A stretch of 64,000 nt of DNA from Allomuricauda sp. (GTDB lineage Bacteria; Bacteroidota; Bacteroidia; Flavobacteriales; Flavobacteriaceae). How positions within the stretch are numbered: position 1 is the first letter of the stretch; each line of letters begins with the position of its first letter. The translations under genes were made by a program, and so were the position numbers. Below the pieces are notes generated by a model. It was not told the origin of the DNA, did no database searches, and was given only the letters and a program-made list of their open reading frames with translations. The stretch is taken from NCBI GenBank assembly GCA_017795045.1, contig CP051244.1:2130446-2194445 (forward strand), in the 5' to 3' direction. Positions 27,778 through 36,639 of the stretch are shown in pieces.

Positions 27778-28974
27778 CTAGTATTTGGATTGCAATGTCT
27801 TTAGGTCTATTTCCCCCATTTTATTGGTAAGGGCAGCATCGCGATAAATTTCAATGATCGAATCTTCCAGCTCATACTCCCAAGCCACATGGGTTGGGTT
27901 GCTGAGCTTTGGGGATACCTTTACCTTAAGAACGGCAAATACAGGGGACCTTTGTTGAAGGTTCAAGGTCTTCGCCATGGAAGGATCAATGGGTACAAAG
28001 TGTTTCTTGGCATTGTTGGCCAATGCCTTTTCATTTTCAGTGAAGGGTAAAAACTCGGAATGATGGAGCATAAAACTGCTACCCACCAAGGAGAAGATAT
28101 TGTTTATCCAGTACCCCTTGTTTTTAAAATCGTATTTCTCCGAAACGAGTGCCCTGTTCACATAATAGACCGTTTCACTGCCGTTGGCATAAAACGTTCG
28201 GCTCCATTCTTGTAAAGGCTCCAAATAGTTCTTGACGAAACTTGTATAGCTACGGTTTTGGGCAAATTCATTTTTTCCGGCCCCACCCCAATAGGCTACG
28301 TGTTTTCTTTCCCCGGCAGGATTATAGAAATTGCATGGCGATTTTGCCTCTGGGTCGCAAAAATATTCCATGAGCACCTTATCCGAAGAAGCATATCCGG
28401 CAAGTTGTAGCAAATGGTGTTGGGCAAACTCGGAATTTTTGAATTCCTGCCCCTTTTCTTGTTGGGAAGAGTTGGACTTTGTCAATTTGGAGCGATTGAT
28501 ATCCGCATAGGTTTCCTTTAAAAATTGAAGTTCCATGAGTTTTTCATACGCTTTGTTGTCGGTAGGTTTTGTAGTCCCCCGCACAAAATAAAGCGCCCCA
28601 TACCTAGGAAGTCCCTTATGGGACTGTATGGTGATATCAATAAAATCTGAACTGGGCGATGTATAGGTGATTACGGAACCTTCCGTGCCAACAGGATAGG
28701 TTGTGGAGGCTTTCTTTTGATTGGGTACCGATGACGGTGTCTTTGTTTCACTCTGGGTATTGGTGGACTTTTCCGTTTCTTTTTTGGTTGATGAGGTATT
28801 CCCGTTTGTGCCATTCAGTATCTCATCGGTCTTTTCGTCCGCTTTTTGGGCAATCTTTTCCTCAACACTTTTCTTTAATTTTTTCAGGAACTGTCCCTGC
28901 ACATGGGTAGGGGCAGCCATCCCCAACAGGATAACGAACAGGATATAGTGTATTTTGATGTTCATCTTTTTCAT
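27778..28974 (-). CDS. Secreted protein of unknown function, paralogue B
   Basis: A 398-residue exported protein with the same plan as paralogue A: a signal peptide, a QFLKKLKKSVEEKIAQKADEKTDEILNGT helix, a Thr/Ser/Lys-rich linker, then the core from YTSPSSDFIDITIQSHKGLPRYGALYF to IYRDAALTNKMGEIDLKTL. A and B are the closest pair because only they have the charged helix and linker. Two cysteines (YFCDPEAKSPCNFYNP) may form a disulfide. No catalytic motif is visible. Confidence 0.75.
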   Translation of the reverse strand: MKKMNIKIHYILFVILLGMAAPTHVQGQFLKKLKKSVEEKIAQKADEKTDEILNGTNGNTSSTKKETEKSTNTQSETKTPSSVPNQKKASTTYPVGTEGSVITYTSPSSDFIDITIQSHKGLPRYGALYFVRGTTKPTDNKAYEKLMELQFLKETYADINRSKLTKSNSSQQEKGQEFKNSEFAQHHLLQLAGYASSDKVLMEYFCDPEAKSPCNFYNPAGERKHVAYWGGAGKNEFAQNRSYTSFVKNYLEPLQEWSRTFYANGSETVYYVNRALVSEKYDFKNKGYWINNIFSLVGSSFMLHHSEFLPFTENEKALANNAKKHFVPIDPSMAKTLNLQQRSPVFAVLKVKVSPKLSNPTHVAWEYELEDSIIEIYRDAALTNKMGEIDLKTLQSKY

Positions 28975-28985
28975 GCTTTTTTGGA

Positions 28986-30014
28986 TTATCTGGTTTTGGA
29001 TACCATGGTGTTGATATCGATTTCACCTACTTTTTGGGTGAGACCGTCATCGGAATAGATCATGATCGTGGGGCTGTTCAGGGTAAACGTGGTTTTCAAT
29101 TGGTCTGCCCTATAGTTTTCCAATCCGTTGAGGGATGCAGAGATGTCAAGCACCAGAAATATGGTTTGATGGTTTTCCGAAAAGGCTTCTGCTTTTTCCG
29201 GTGCCATTTTAAGCAAGATCGATGAGCCGTTGGGATGCACCAGTTTTCGTTCTGCGGAATTGGAGGGTTGTAGCTCCCACCATCGCAATAAAAAATCGTT
29301 TTGGTGCATTTGGTGGGTGTGTAACCAATATCCGCCATCCTTAAAACTGTATGTGCCAAGCTGGGTCTTTGCCACATAATACCCGTCAATAGTGTTGTTG
29401 GGGTATAGTGAGTTGCCCCATTTTTCCAATTTTGGAAACAGTTCGTTCACAAAAGCTGTGTAGGCCCTTAACTGCTGGAACTCGGAAGCTCCCCGACCAC
29501 CCCAGGAGCGGATGTTCCTCGGGTCGTTATAGTACCCATCTTCTTTGAAGATGGAAGCACAATCTTCCTCCTTTTCATTGCAGAAAAACCGTTTTAGTTC
29601 ACTCTTGGAGGATAGGGCATTGGCCAAGGCCAGCACATGTTGTTGGGCCGTGTAGGATTTCAAATCCTTTTCAAACATGGATTGGGTGCGTTCCGTAAAA
29701 AGATCGCGGTCCATGGCACTGAACATGTCAGCTTTAAAACGGATTTTCAAAAGTTCCAGCAAAGCGTGCCTACTGGCCCGGTTGTGGCTGGATTTTTTGT
29801 CCACCTCAAAGTAATTTTCAGCTTTGGAACTTACATAGGTGCCATCGGATTTTACAAAATACTCGTCCTGTATCCCAAAGCGAAGCTTGTTGTTATGGGT
29901 TTGCAATGAAAGGGATATAAAATTGGGCGATGGCGATGTAAAGACCTTCTCCTCTTGAGATTTTAAGCTGGGCAATACGGCCAAGGTCAGAAGCACATAT
30001 ACGATTTTTTTCAT
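28986..30014 (-). CDS. Secreted protein of unknown function, paralogue C
   Basis: A 342-residue exported protein that lacks the helix and linker of paralogues A and B; the core starts almost directly after the signal peptide (FTSPSPNFISLSLQTHNNKLRFGIQDEYFV) and ends IYSDDGLTQKVGEIDINTM. It keeps the internal WGGRGASEFQQLRAYTAFVNELFPKLEKWGNSLYP element that corresponds to WGGAGKNEFAQNRSYTSFVKNYLEPLQEWSRTFY in B. It has a cysteine pair, FFCNEKEEDC. It lies four-gene-operon style, three bases after D and 11 before B. Confidence 0.75.
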   Translation of the reverse strand: MKKIVYVLLTLAVLPSLKSQEEKVFTSPSPNFISLSLQTHNNKLRFGIQDEYFVKSDGTYVSSKAENYFEVDKKSSHNRASRHALLELLKIRFKADMFSAMDRDLFTERTQSMFEKDLKSYTAQQHVLALANALSSKSELKRFFCNEKEEDCASIFKEDGYYNDPRNIRSWGGRGASEFQQLRAYTAFVNELFPKLEKWGNSLYPNNTIDGYYVAKTQLGTYSFKDGGYWLHTHQMHQNDFLLRWWELQPSNSAERKLVHPNGSSILLKMAPEKAEAFSENHQTIFLVLDISASLNGLENYRADQLKTTFTLNSPTIMIYSDDGLTQKVGEIDINTMVSKTR

Positions 30015-30017
30015 TTG

Positions 30018-31031
30018 CTAAGGCGTTTTTAAAATAAGGTTGTCCATGGACAAGGTGGTGAAGTGTTGGGTCAGGGCTTCATCCAGATACACATCCATTT
30101 CCTTGTTCACATGGGAGTAACTGAATTCCAAGCGGTCATTTGGTCGAGATAAGGGCTTGCCCGAGTACACCATCTTTATTTTCTTTACCAAGTACAGTTT
30201 ACTAATGCCTTCTTTCATTAATCGCTCTGCAGTCCCTTCATCCATTTGAAGGAAGAAGTCCACATGGTTTTTTGAGTTACTTTTTTTAATCAGTTCGGTT
30301 TCAAAGGAGGCTGACGGCAGGAAGGTCACCGAATGGATACCACTGGATTTTAAGGAAAAGATATCGTTTAATTGGAGCGGATGTACCAACCAATACCCCT
30401 TTTGGTCAAAATCGTAGTTGTTGCCCACATGCAGGGTGGAAACATGATAGCCCACCATTTCATCATTTTTGAAGAAACTTTGGCTCCACTGCACCAAGGG
30501 GTCTAAGCATTGCTCTATAAAAGCCTTATAATTCCGGATTCGTTCAAACTCGTTTGCGCCTCGATTGGCATTTTCGCAAACCGGACCCGTACCCATGCTC
30601 TGCGCTATTTGGTTACGAAGATAGTTTTGTAGGTAGGCCGAGTTGCGTTGCTCTTGCGACATATTTCCCGAAACCGTGGTCAAACGTTCCCGATCAAGAT
30701 CACCCATAAAGGGTGTCCTATACTTGAGCCCTAGGAGGAGGGAGAAGTTTCTGTAGCCTAAACCAACCTCTTTGCTTTTTTCGGTATCGTAGGAGCCCCG
30801 TACCGGCCTTACGGTTCGCACGGGAGCTTTCCCCGTGTTGTTTTGGATTTTGTAGTTGTCCCTTGCGCCAAATCTTGGTAATCCTTTATGGGATTGCAGC
30901 ACAATGGGGATAAATTGGTCCGATGGCGGGTCAAAAACCAATAAACCATCAGATTCTTGCTGAGCATGGATATGTACAGCAAAAACCAAGGTGATGGTCC
31001 AGAGGTAGTATTTTAGTGATAGTTTTTTCAT
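30018..31031 (-). CDS. Secreted protein of unknown function, paralogue D
   Basis: A 337-residue exported protein with the common core: FDPPSDQFIPIVLQSHKGLPRFGARDNY, then NRGANEFERIRNYKAFIEQCLDPLVQWSQSFF, and a more diverged ending, VYLDEALTQHFTTLSMDNL. It is the first of the four paralogues in the direction of transcription and follows the 31041-31580 lipoprotein gene by nine bases. The conserved LPRFGA and GGxGxNEFxxxRxYxxF elements would make a usable family profile. Confidence 0.75.
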   Translation of the reverse strand: MKKLSLKYYLWTITLVFAVHIHAQQESDGLLVFDPPSDQFIPIVLQSHKGLPRFGARDNYKIQNNTGKAPVRTVRPVRGSYDTEKSKEVGLGYRNFSLLLGLKYRTPFMGDLDRERLTTVSGNMSQEQRNSAYLQNYLRNQIAQSMGTGPVCENANRGANEFERIRNYKAFIEQCLDPLVQWSQSFFKNDEMVGYHVSTLHVGNNYDFDQKGYWLVHPLQLNDIFSLKSSGIHSVTFLPSASFETELIKKSNSKNHVDFFLQMDEGTAERLMKEGISKLYLVKKIKMVYSGKPLSRPNDRLEFSYSHVNKEMDVYLDEALTQHFTTLSMDNLILKTP

Positions 31032-31040
31032 GTTGAGCAG

Positions 31041-31580
31041 TTATTCCCACGTAACGACACCATCCATGGTCAAAACCACATCGCTGTCCGTGTTGATTAC
31101 GGTCGTGCCATTAAAAACAACTTTCTTGGCATTGAAATCAACGCTGTATCCATCGCCGCAGGCGGTAAAAAAGCCTTGGTAGGGTGATGAGCAGGCATGC
31201 CGGAATTCTTCACCGTTCTTCACGATGGTCATGGAGATGGTCTTTTCAATATCCGGAGATCCCCCGGTTGAAAAATCAGCAGCAACGATTACAAAACCAT
31301 TCTGGTCATTGGTATAGACCAATTCGTTGTTTTCCACTCGGATGTTTTCGGAGAGCAGCATTATGGATTTATCTGTTCCCGTAAGTCCCACTTGGGCCAC
31401 GGCTATGTTGGCCACGGTAAGGGAGTTTCCAAATTCAGAGGTTTCTTCTCCGGACAGTTGTATGGTCCCGCTTGCCTTTCCTGTGTCATCGTTTTCGGGT
31501 GAGTCGCCATCATCTGAAGCACAGTTGGCAAAAATGGAAATCGATAGGACAAATAGAAAAAATAGAGGTGTTTTTAGCAT
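31041..31580 (-). CDS. Small lipoprotein of unknown function
   Basis: A 179-residue lipoprotein (SISIFANC lipobox followed by ASDDGDSPENDD, an acidic stretch that fits surface export). The mature domain is beta-rich, with two cysteines (FRHACSSPYQGFFTACGDGY). It opens the leftward operon with the four paralogous secreted proteins and is divergent from the sensor kinase at 31770. Function unknown. Confidence 0.7.
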   Translation of the reverse strand: MLKTPLFFLFVLSISIFANCASDDGDSPENDDTGKASGTIQLSGEETSEFGNSLTVANIAVAQVGLTGTDKSIMLLSENIRVENNELVYTNDQNGFVIVAADFSTGGSPDIEKTISMTIVKNGEEFRHACSSPYQGFFTACGDGYSVDFNAKKVVFNGTTVINTDSDVVLTMDGVVTWE

Positions 31581-31651
31581 TATAACAAGGATTTGGTCTT
31601 GATGAACCTCTAAACTATGGGTTTACCGGGCCATACACCACGACCATTTAG

Positions 31652-31680
31652 TTATCGTTACATATGTTAGGATTATCGTT
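31652..31680. promoter_or_regulatory. Direct repeat upstream of lytS-like gene and divergent operon
   Basis: TTATCGTT occurs at 31652-31659 and 31673-31680, 21 bases apart, each preceded nearby by TTAG. Two short direct repeats two helical turns apart is the usual layout for LytTR-type response regulators (about 9-bp repeats with a 12-13 bp spacer). The repeats lie in the 189-bp divergent region between the 31041-31580 operon and the sensor kinase, whose partner regulator is LytTR type. Confidence 0.45.
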
Positions 31681-31769
31681 GTGGTTTGTGCAATATTCGT
31701 ATTGTGGGGAAACTAAAGCGGTATAATGGGGCAAAACCGTTAAATTTGGAACTACACCAATTTCCAAAC

Positions 31770-33566
31770 ATGCCAGTACCCTTCAAAAGAGCCATTACCC
31801 TTTTTTTGATTTGTTTTCTTCCCCTTTGGGGAATTTCCCAAGAAAACCCAGCGGATTCGTTACAACAGGAATTGGCTTCCCATACCGCCAAAGATTCGGT
31901 CAGGGCCAATTTGCTCATCAAAATTGCAGGGAGCATGACCTATTCCGAACCACAAGGAGCTTTTCCCTATGTGGAAGAGGCCATAAGTATATCCAAGACG
32001 CTGGATTGGACCAAAGGTGAAGCCTTGGCGCTTCGGCAAAAAGGACACCTACACTATGTCATGGCCGATGAACTCAATGCCTTGGATGCCTATCAAAGCG
32101 CTTTACAGTTGAGTCACGCTATGCAGGACAAGGAGTTGGAGTCGACCCTAATAAGTAATATTGGGAACATTTATGCCGATTTGAAACAGTATGACAAGGC
32201 TTTGGAAAACTATGAAAGCTATCTTGCCTTTGCGGAATCCACGGGGAATGTCAATGAACAGATCAAAGGACTTTCCAACATTGCCATTGTCTATAACGAT
32301 ACGGAACGATACACCGAAGGAGTGGCTTATCTGGAAAAAGCCTTGGCATTGGCCAAAGAGGAAGGGAATGAACTTTTTGTGGCCGCCATTACCAATAATT
32401 TGGCCTTGGCGTATAAAAAATTGGAACAGTACCCAAAGGCATTGGAGCATTATCAAGATGCAGCTGCCCTGGCCCATACGATTGGCAATAAATATATTGA
32501 GGCGTCTGCCTTGAACAGTATTGGGATAGTGAACATACTCGTGGGAAATTATGATGCGGCCAGTGAGGTAGGACAGAAAGCGTTGGAATTGTCGCAGGAA
32601 ATTGAGGCAGTGGAATGGCAGGCCGATTCGTGGAAGGTGCTCAGCGAAATCTATGAACACGAAGGGAAAATGGAGGAGGCCTTGGGGGCATACAAGAATC
32701 ATGTCCAGTTACAGGACAGTGTCTTGAGCGAAGAAAAGAAAATGGAACTGACCCGAAAGGAAATGCAGTTTCAGATGGAAAGACAGCAAGCGGTGGCCGA
32801 TGAGGAAATCAAGCGTCAGCAACTGGTAAAGAACGGGTATCTAGCAGGTGCTTTGATCTTGGCACTGATTTCGGTTGGGGGTTATTTTGTCTATAAGCGC
32901 AGACGGGACGCCCTTGAGAAAAAGAAGGTGGCGGAATTCAATGCCAAGGTGGCCGAAACAGAGCTAAAAGCACTGAGGAGTCAAATGAACCCACATTTTA
33001 TTTTCAATTCGTTGAATTCCATAAGTGATTTCATTTCAAAAAAGGATGTGAAGCAAGCCGATGACTATCTGGTAAAATTTGCCAAGCTCACCCGTTCCAT
33101 TTTGGAGAATTCAGAGAAAAAATGGATCAGTCTTGAAGAAGATCTGGAATTGATGGAGCTGTACATGCAGTTGGAGTCGCTACGACTGGAAAACAAACTT
33201 CATTACAGCATTGTGGTGGATGAAAGCATTGACCCAGACAATACCTTGGTGCCCCCAATGATTTTGCAGCCTTTTGTGGAAAACAGTATTTGGCATGGGA
33301 TTGCCAAGCGAACCACGGACGGAACCATTGACATTACCATCAAGAATGAGGGGGATATGTTGTTATGCGTAGTGGAGGACAATGGAGTAGGGCGTTCCAA
33401 GAAGGTGCCCCAAGAGGAACATAAAAGTTCTTTGGGGGTGAAGATTACCAAGAATCGTATTGATATTATCAACCATCTTAAGAACACCAAGGGCTCCATA
33501 GCCATGATCGATAAGGAAATGGGACTTCGGGTAGAGCTGAAACTGCCCTTGGAACTTCAATTTTAA
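31770..33566 (+). CDS. TPR-containing LytS-type sensor histidine kinase
   Basis: A 598-residue sensor. The open frame begins at 31686, but ATG 31770 (MPVPFKRAITLFLICFLPLWGISQ) gives the signal peptide. TPR repeats fill roughly residues 45-300 in the periplasm, then a coiled coil, one membrane helix (GYLAGALILALISVGGYFVY), and a cytoplasmic His_kinase domain with LRSQMNPHFIFNSLNSISDF (His409) and ATPase motifs VPPMILQPFVENSIWHG and VEDNGVGR. The cognate response regulator starts seven bases downstream. Its position suggests it controls the divergent paralogue operon. Confidence 0.93.
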   Translation: MPVPFKRAITLFLICFLPLWGISQENPADSLQQELASHTAKDSVRANLLIKIAGSMTYSEPQGAFPYVEEAISISKTLDWTKGEALALRQKGHLHYVMADELNALDAYQSALQLSHAMQDKELESTLISNIGNIYADLKQYDKALENYESYLAFAESTGNVNEQIKGLSNIAIVYNDTERYTEGVAYLEKALALAKEEGNELFVAAITNNLALAYKKLEQYPKALEHYQDAAALAHTIGNKYIEASALNSIGIVNILVGNYDAASEVGQKALELSQEIEAVEWQADSWKVLSEIYEHEGKMEEALGAYKNHVQLQDSVLSEEKKMELTRKEMQFQMERQQAVADEEIKRQQLVKNGYLAGALILALISVGGYFVYKRRRDALEKKKVAEFNAKVAETELKALRSQMNPHFIFNSLNSISDFISKKDVKQADDYLVKFAKLTRSILENSEKKWISLEEDLELMELYMQLESLRLENKLHYSIVVDESIDPDNTLVPPMILQPFVENSIWHGIAKRTTDGTIDITIKNEGDMLLCVVEDNGVGRSKKVPQEEHKSSLGVKITKNRIDIINHLKNTKGSIAMIDKEMGLRVELKLPLELQF

Positions 33567-33572
33567 AAAAGT

Positions 33573-34325
33573 ATGCTAAAGGCTATTATCGTTGACGACG
33601 AACAACATTGCATCAACCGTTTGGAAGAACTCTTGCAGGAACACAAAGAGGAAATCCAGATTGTATCATGTTGCAAAACGTTGGAGGAAGCCAAAAGGCA
33701 AATCGGGAACCTTGGACCCGACATCCTGTTTCTGGATGTGCATTTGGGAGATGTGACGGGGTTTGATCTACTTTCCCAGTTGGATCACATAGATTTTGAA
33801 CTGATATTCACCACGTCCTTCGATAGCTATGCCCTGCAAGCGTTTAAATTTTCCGCATTGGATTATCTGTTAAAACCTATAGACAAGGATGATTTGAAAG
33901 AAGCTGTCAAAAGGGTACAGCAGTCCAAAAAACTAAAGGAGACTTCCCAGAAAATCGATGTGCTCTTCCATAACTTCAAGGACGGGGCCGGAACATCCAA
34001 AAGAATAGCGGTACCCACCATGGATGGGTTCGCCATGGTAGATGTGAAAGATATCATCAGGTTGCAGTCAGACGGCAATTATACCCATATTTATACCATT
34101 TCCAACAAACGGATAACCGCGGCAAGGACCCTGAAACATTTTGAGGGGCTGTTGGATACGGATGCATTTTTCAGGACCCACAAGTCCCATTTGGTCAACC
34201 TTTCCTTTGTGGACAACTATATCAAGGGCAAGGGGGGGTATGTGGTCTTATCCGATGGCACCAAGGTTGAAGTCGCTGTGAGACGGAAAGAAGAGCTGAT
34301 CCAAAAATTGATGCCCAATTCGTAA
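33573..34325 (+). CDS. LytTR-family response regulator
   Basis: A 250-residue regulator. The receiver domain (residues 1-120) has the acidic pair in AIIVDDEQH, phospho-acceptor Asp55 in ILFLDVHLGD, the Thr in IFTTSFD, and Lys in YLLKPIDKDD. The LytTR DNA-binding domain (about 150-248) has the signature RLQSDGNYTHIYT and FFRTHKSHLVNLSFVDNYIKG. It forms a two-component system with the adjacent kinase. Confidence 0.95.
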   Translation: MLKAIIVDDEQHCINRLEELLQEHKEEIQIVSCCKTLEEAKRQIGNLGPDILFLDVHLGDVTGFDLLSQLDHIDFELIFTTSFDSYALQAFKFSALDYLLKPIDKDDLKEAVKRVQQSKKLKETSQKIDVLFHNFKDGAGTSKRIAVPTMDGFAMVDVKDIIRLQSDGNYTHIYTISNKRITAARTLKHFEGLLDTDAFFRTHKSHLVNLSFVDNYIKGKGGYVVLSDGTKVEVAVRRKEELIQKLMPNS

Positions 34326-34405
34326 CGGAATTAGACTCCAATTGCATTGACGGATACGGATATTTTCAAGATATTTATGGAAGCTTGTCCCATACCAAAA
34401 AAAGT

Positions 34406-35248
34406 ATGCAAAAACAGGAGTTCGATATTATAAAATCCACAGGGGAGAAAACCAAGTTTTCCGTTACAAAGCTGGAAAATTCACTAAAAGCCAGTGGAGC
34501 GGACGATGCCTTGGTGAAAAAAATCGTCAATGTGGTCATGGATGAACTCTATCCGGGAATTTCCACCAAGGAAATCTACAACAGGGCATTTGCCATGCTC
34601 AAAAAGGCTAAATCGGTCTGTGCTTCAAAATATAAATTGAAGAAGGCCATTTATGAGCTGGGTCCCACGGGATTTCCCTTTGAGCGCTTTATAAGTGGCA
34701 TTTTGTATTATTCGGGATACACCACCCAAGTGGGGCAGATGGTGCAGGGCACCTGTGTGTCCCACGAAATAGATGTATTGGCCCGTAAAGATGGAATCTT
34801 GAACATCATTGAATGCAAGTTTCATGGTGAGGATGGCCTTAAGTGCAATGTAAAGGTGCCGCTGTATATTGCTTCGAGATACAATGATGTCAAAGGACCG
34901 CTTGAATCGGAAAAGGAATATGAAAAGACCGCAGGATGGGTGGTCACCAACACCCGATTCACCATGGATGCACTTCAATACGGACAGTGTGCAGGATTGA
35001 AGCTGTTGAGCTGGGACCACCCTTCCGGGAATGGGCTGAAGGATAGGATAGACAGGTTGAGGTTATATCCCATCACGGTATCCACCTTGCTATCGGGAAG
35101 GGAAAAACAGTTCTTGTTGAATAGGGAGGTTGTGCTGTGCCGACAGTTGTTGGAAGATAGTTTCTATTTGGACCACTTGGGGGTTTCCAATGGTAGGAAG
35201 AGCAGGATCATTAAAGAAATGCAGTCCCTGTGTCATACGCAGATTTGA
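34406..35248 (+). CDS. ATP-cone domain protein with PDDEXK nuclease-like domain
   Basis: A 280-residue protein. The N-terminal 90 residues are an ATP-cone (IIKSTGEKTKFSVTKLENSLKASGADDALVKKIVNVV), the nucleotide-sensing fold known from ribonucleotide reductase and NrdR. The middle holds a restriction-endonuclease-like core: HEIDVLARKDGILNIIECKFH gives Asp123, Glu136 and Lys138 in the D-x12-ExK arrangement. The ATG at 34406 is preferred to a TTG at 34385. It lies four bases before the beta-CASP gene, so the two are probably co-transcribed. An ATP- or dATP-regulated nuclease is plausible; activity is not shown by sequence alone. Confidence 0.78.
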   Translation: MQKQEFDIIKSTGEKTKFSVTKLENSLKASGADDALVKKIVNVVMDELYPGISTKEIYNRAFAMLKKAKSVCASKYKLKKAIYELGPTGFPFERFISGILYYSGYTTQVGQMVQGTCVSHEIDVLARKDGILNIIECKFHGEDGLKCNVKVPLYIASRYNDVKGPLESEKEYEKTAGWVVTNTRFTMDALQYGQCAGLKLLSWDHPSGNGLKDRIDRLRLYPITVSTLLSGREKQFLLNREVVLCRQLLEDSFYLDHLGVSNGRKSRIIKEMQSLCHTQI

Positions 35249-35251
35249 TGT

Positions 35252-36622
35252 ATGGAAAGACTTAAAGTTCATTTTTTGGGTGCTGTGGGCACGGTAACAG
35301 GTTCCAAGTTTTATTTGGAGACTGATGAAATCAAAATACTGGTAGACTGCGGCATGTTCCAAGGGAACAAGGAACTTCGGATACAAAATTGGGAACCTTT
35401 GCCCATTGAGGTTTCGCAGATTGATGTGGTCCTATTGACCCATGGTCACTTAGATCACTGTGGATATCTCCCTCTATTGGTAAAACAAGGATTTCAAGGA
35501 AGCATTTTGGGAACGGCACCCACCTTGGAGATTGCCAAGATCATTCTTGAAGATAGTGCCAAAATACTGGAAGAAGAAGCCGAAAGGGCCAATAAGGAAG
35601 GATACAGCAAGCACGACCCGGCACTTCCACTGTTTGATCAACACGATGTGGTGGCCACCTTGAAACTCTTTAAAAGTATAGAGGAAGAGGAAATTATAGG
35701 GATTTCACCCCATTGTTCGGTACGTTTTAGATATAATGGCCATATCATTGGTTCAACCTTTATTGAAATAGACCTTTTTGGTAAAAAGTTGGTTTTCTCT
35801 GGGGATGTGGGGCGCCTAAAGGACGATTTGCTAGATCCGCCCAAACGGCCACAATGGGCCGACTATCTTTTTGTGGAAAGTACCTACGGGGATAGAGAGC
35901 ATCCAGAAGAAGACCTTGAGTCCATTTTACGGGAACTTACCCAAAGAACCATTCAAAGAAGGGGGACCTTGATTATCCCATCTTTTGCAGTGGAACGATT
36001 ACAATCGCTAATGTACTTATTGTGGAAGCTTTATGACAGGAACAAAATCCCCAACATTCCCATATTTGTGGACAGTCCAATGGGAATAAATGTATTGGAG
36101 GTTTTTGGCCGATTTCCCAAATGGCATAAGCTCGCTCCAGAAGAATACCATAATATGTGCAACCATGTTACTTTGGTGAGTTCGTACCGGGAAACATGGG
36201 AAACCATTGATGATCCCAGACCCAAGATTGTCATTGCGGGCAGTGGTATGGTCACAGGGGGGAGGGTGCTCACTTATATCAAGCAGCTGGCGGATATGGA
36301 ATCCACCTCCATATTACTGGTGGGTTACCAAGCCGAGGGGACCCGGGGCAGACAATTGTTGGATGGCGCACAGGAATTGAAAATGTTCGGAAAGTATGTG
36401 CCGATCAAGGCCAATGTACAGCACTTGGAAAGTCTATCGGCCCATGCAGACCAAAAGGAACTATTGTATTGGCTTGAAGGTGTGGACAACGTACCGGAAA
36501 AAGTGTTCCTCATACATGGGGAAACCGAGGCCATGGCCGTTTTTAAGGACAAGATTCAAGAGGTGTTCGGATGGCACACCCATATTCCTAAACTCCATGA
36601 AACCGTTGAGATTTTACTTTGA
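35252..36622 (+). CDS. Beta-CASP metallo-beta-lactamase-fold hydrolase
   Basis: A 456-residue protein of the CPSF-like RNA-processing class. Motif 2 is THGHLDHCGYLP (His64, His66, Asp68, His69); the Asp and His of GSTFIEI and VFSGDVGR follow. The beta-CASP insert includes FAVERLQSLMYLL and IFVDSPMGINV, and the C-terminal motifs are VIAGSGMVTGGRVL and ESLSAHADQKELLYWL. Family members are endo- or exoribonucleases. It is paired with the ATP-cone nuclease-like gene and convergent with upp (17 bases). Confidence 0.9.
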   Translation: MERLKVHFLGAVGTVTGSKFYLETDEIKILVDCGMFQGNKELRIQNWEPLPIEVSQIDVVLLTHGHLDHCGYLPLLVKQGFQGSILGTAPTLEIAKIILEDSAKILEEEAERANKEGYSKHDPALPLFDQHDVVATLKLFKSIEEEEIIGISPHCSVRFRYNGHIIGSTFIEIDLFGKKLVFSGDVGRLKDDLLDPPKRPQWADYLFVESTYGDREHPEEDLESILRELTQRTIQRRGTLIIPSFAVERLQSLMYLLWKLYDRNKIPNIPIFVDSPMGINVLEVFGRFPKWHKLAPEEYHNMCNHVTLVSSYRETWETIDDPRPKIVIAGSGMVTGGRVLTYIKQLADMESTSILLVGYQAEGTRGRQLLDGAQELKMFGKYVPIKANVQHLESLSAHADQKELLYWLEGVDNVPEKVFLIHGETEAMAVFKDKIQEVFGWHTHIPKLHETVEILL

Positions 36623-36639
36623 CGCCTTGGGTGGGGACA

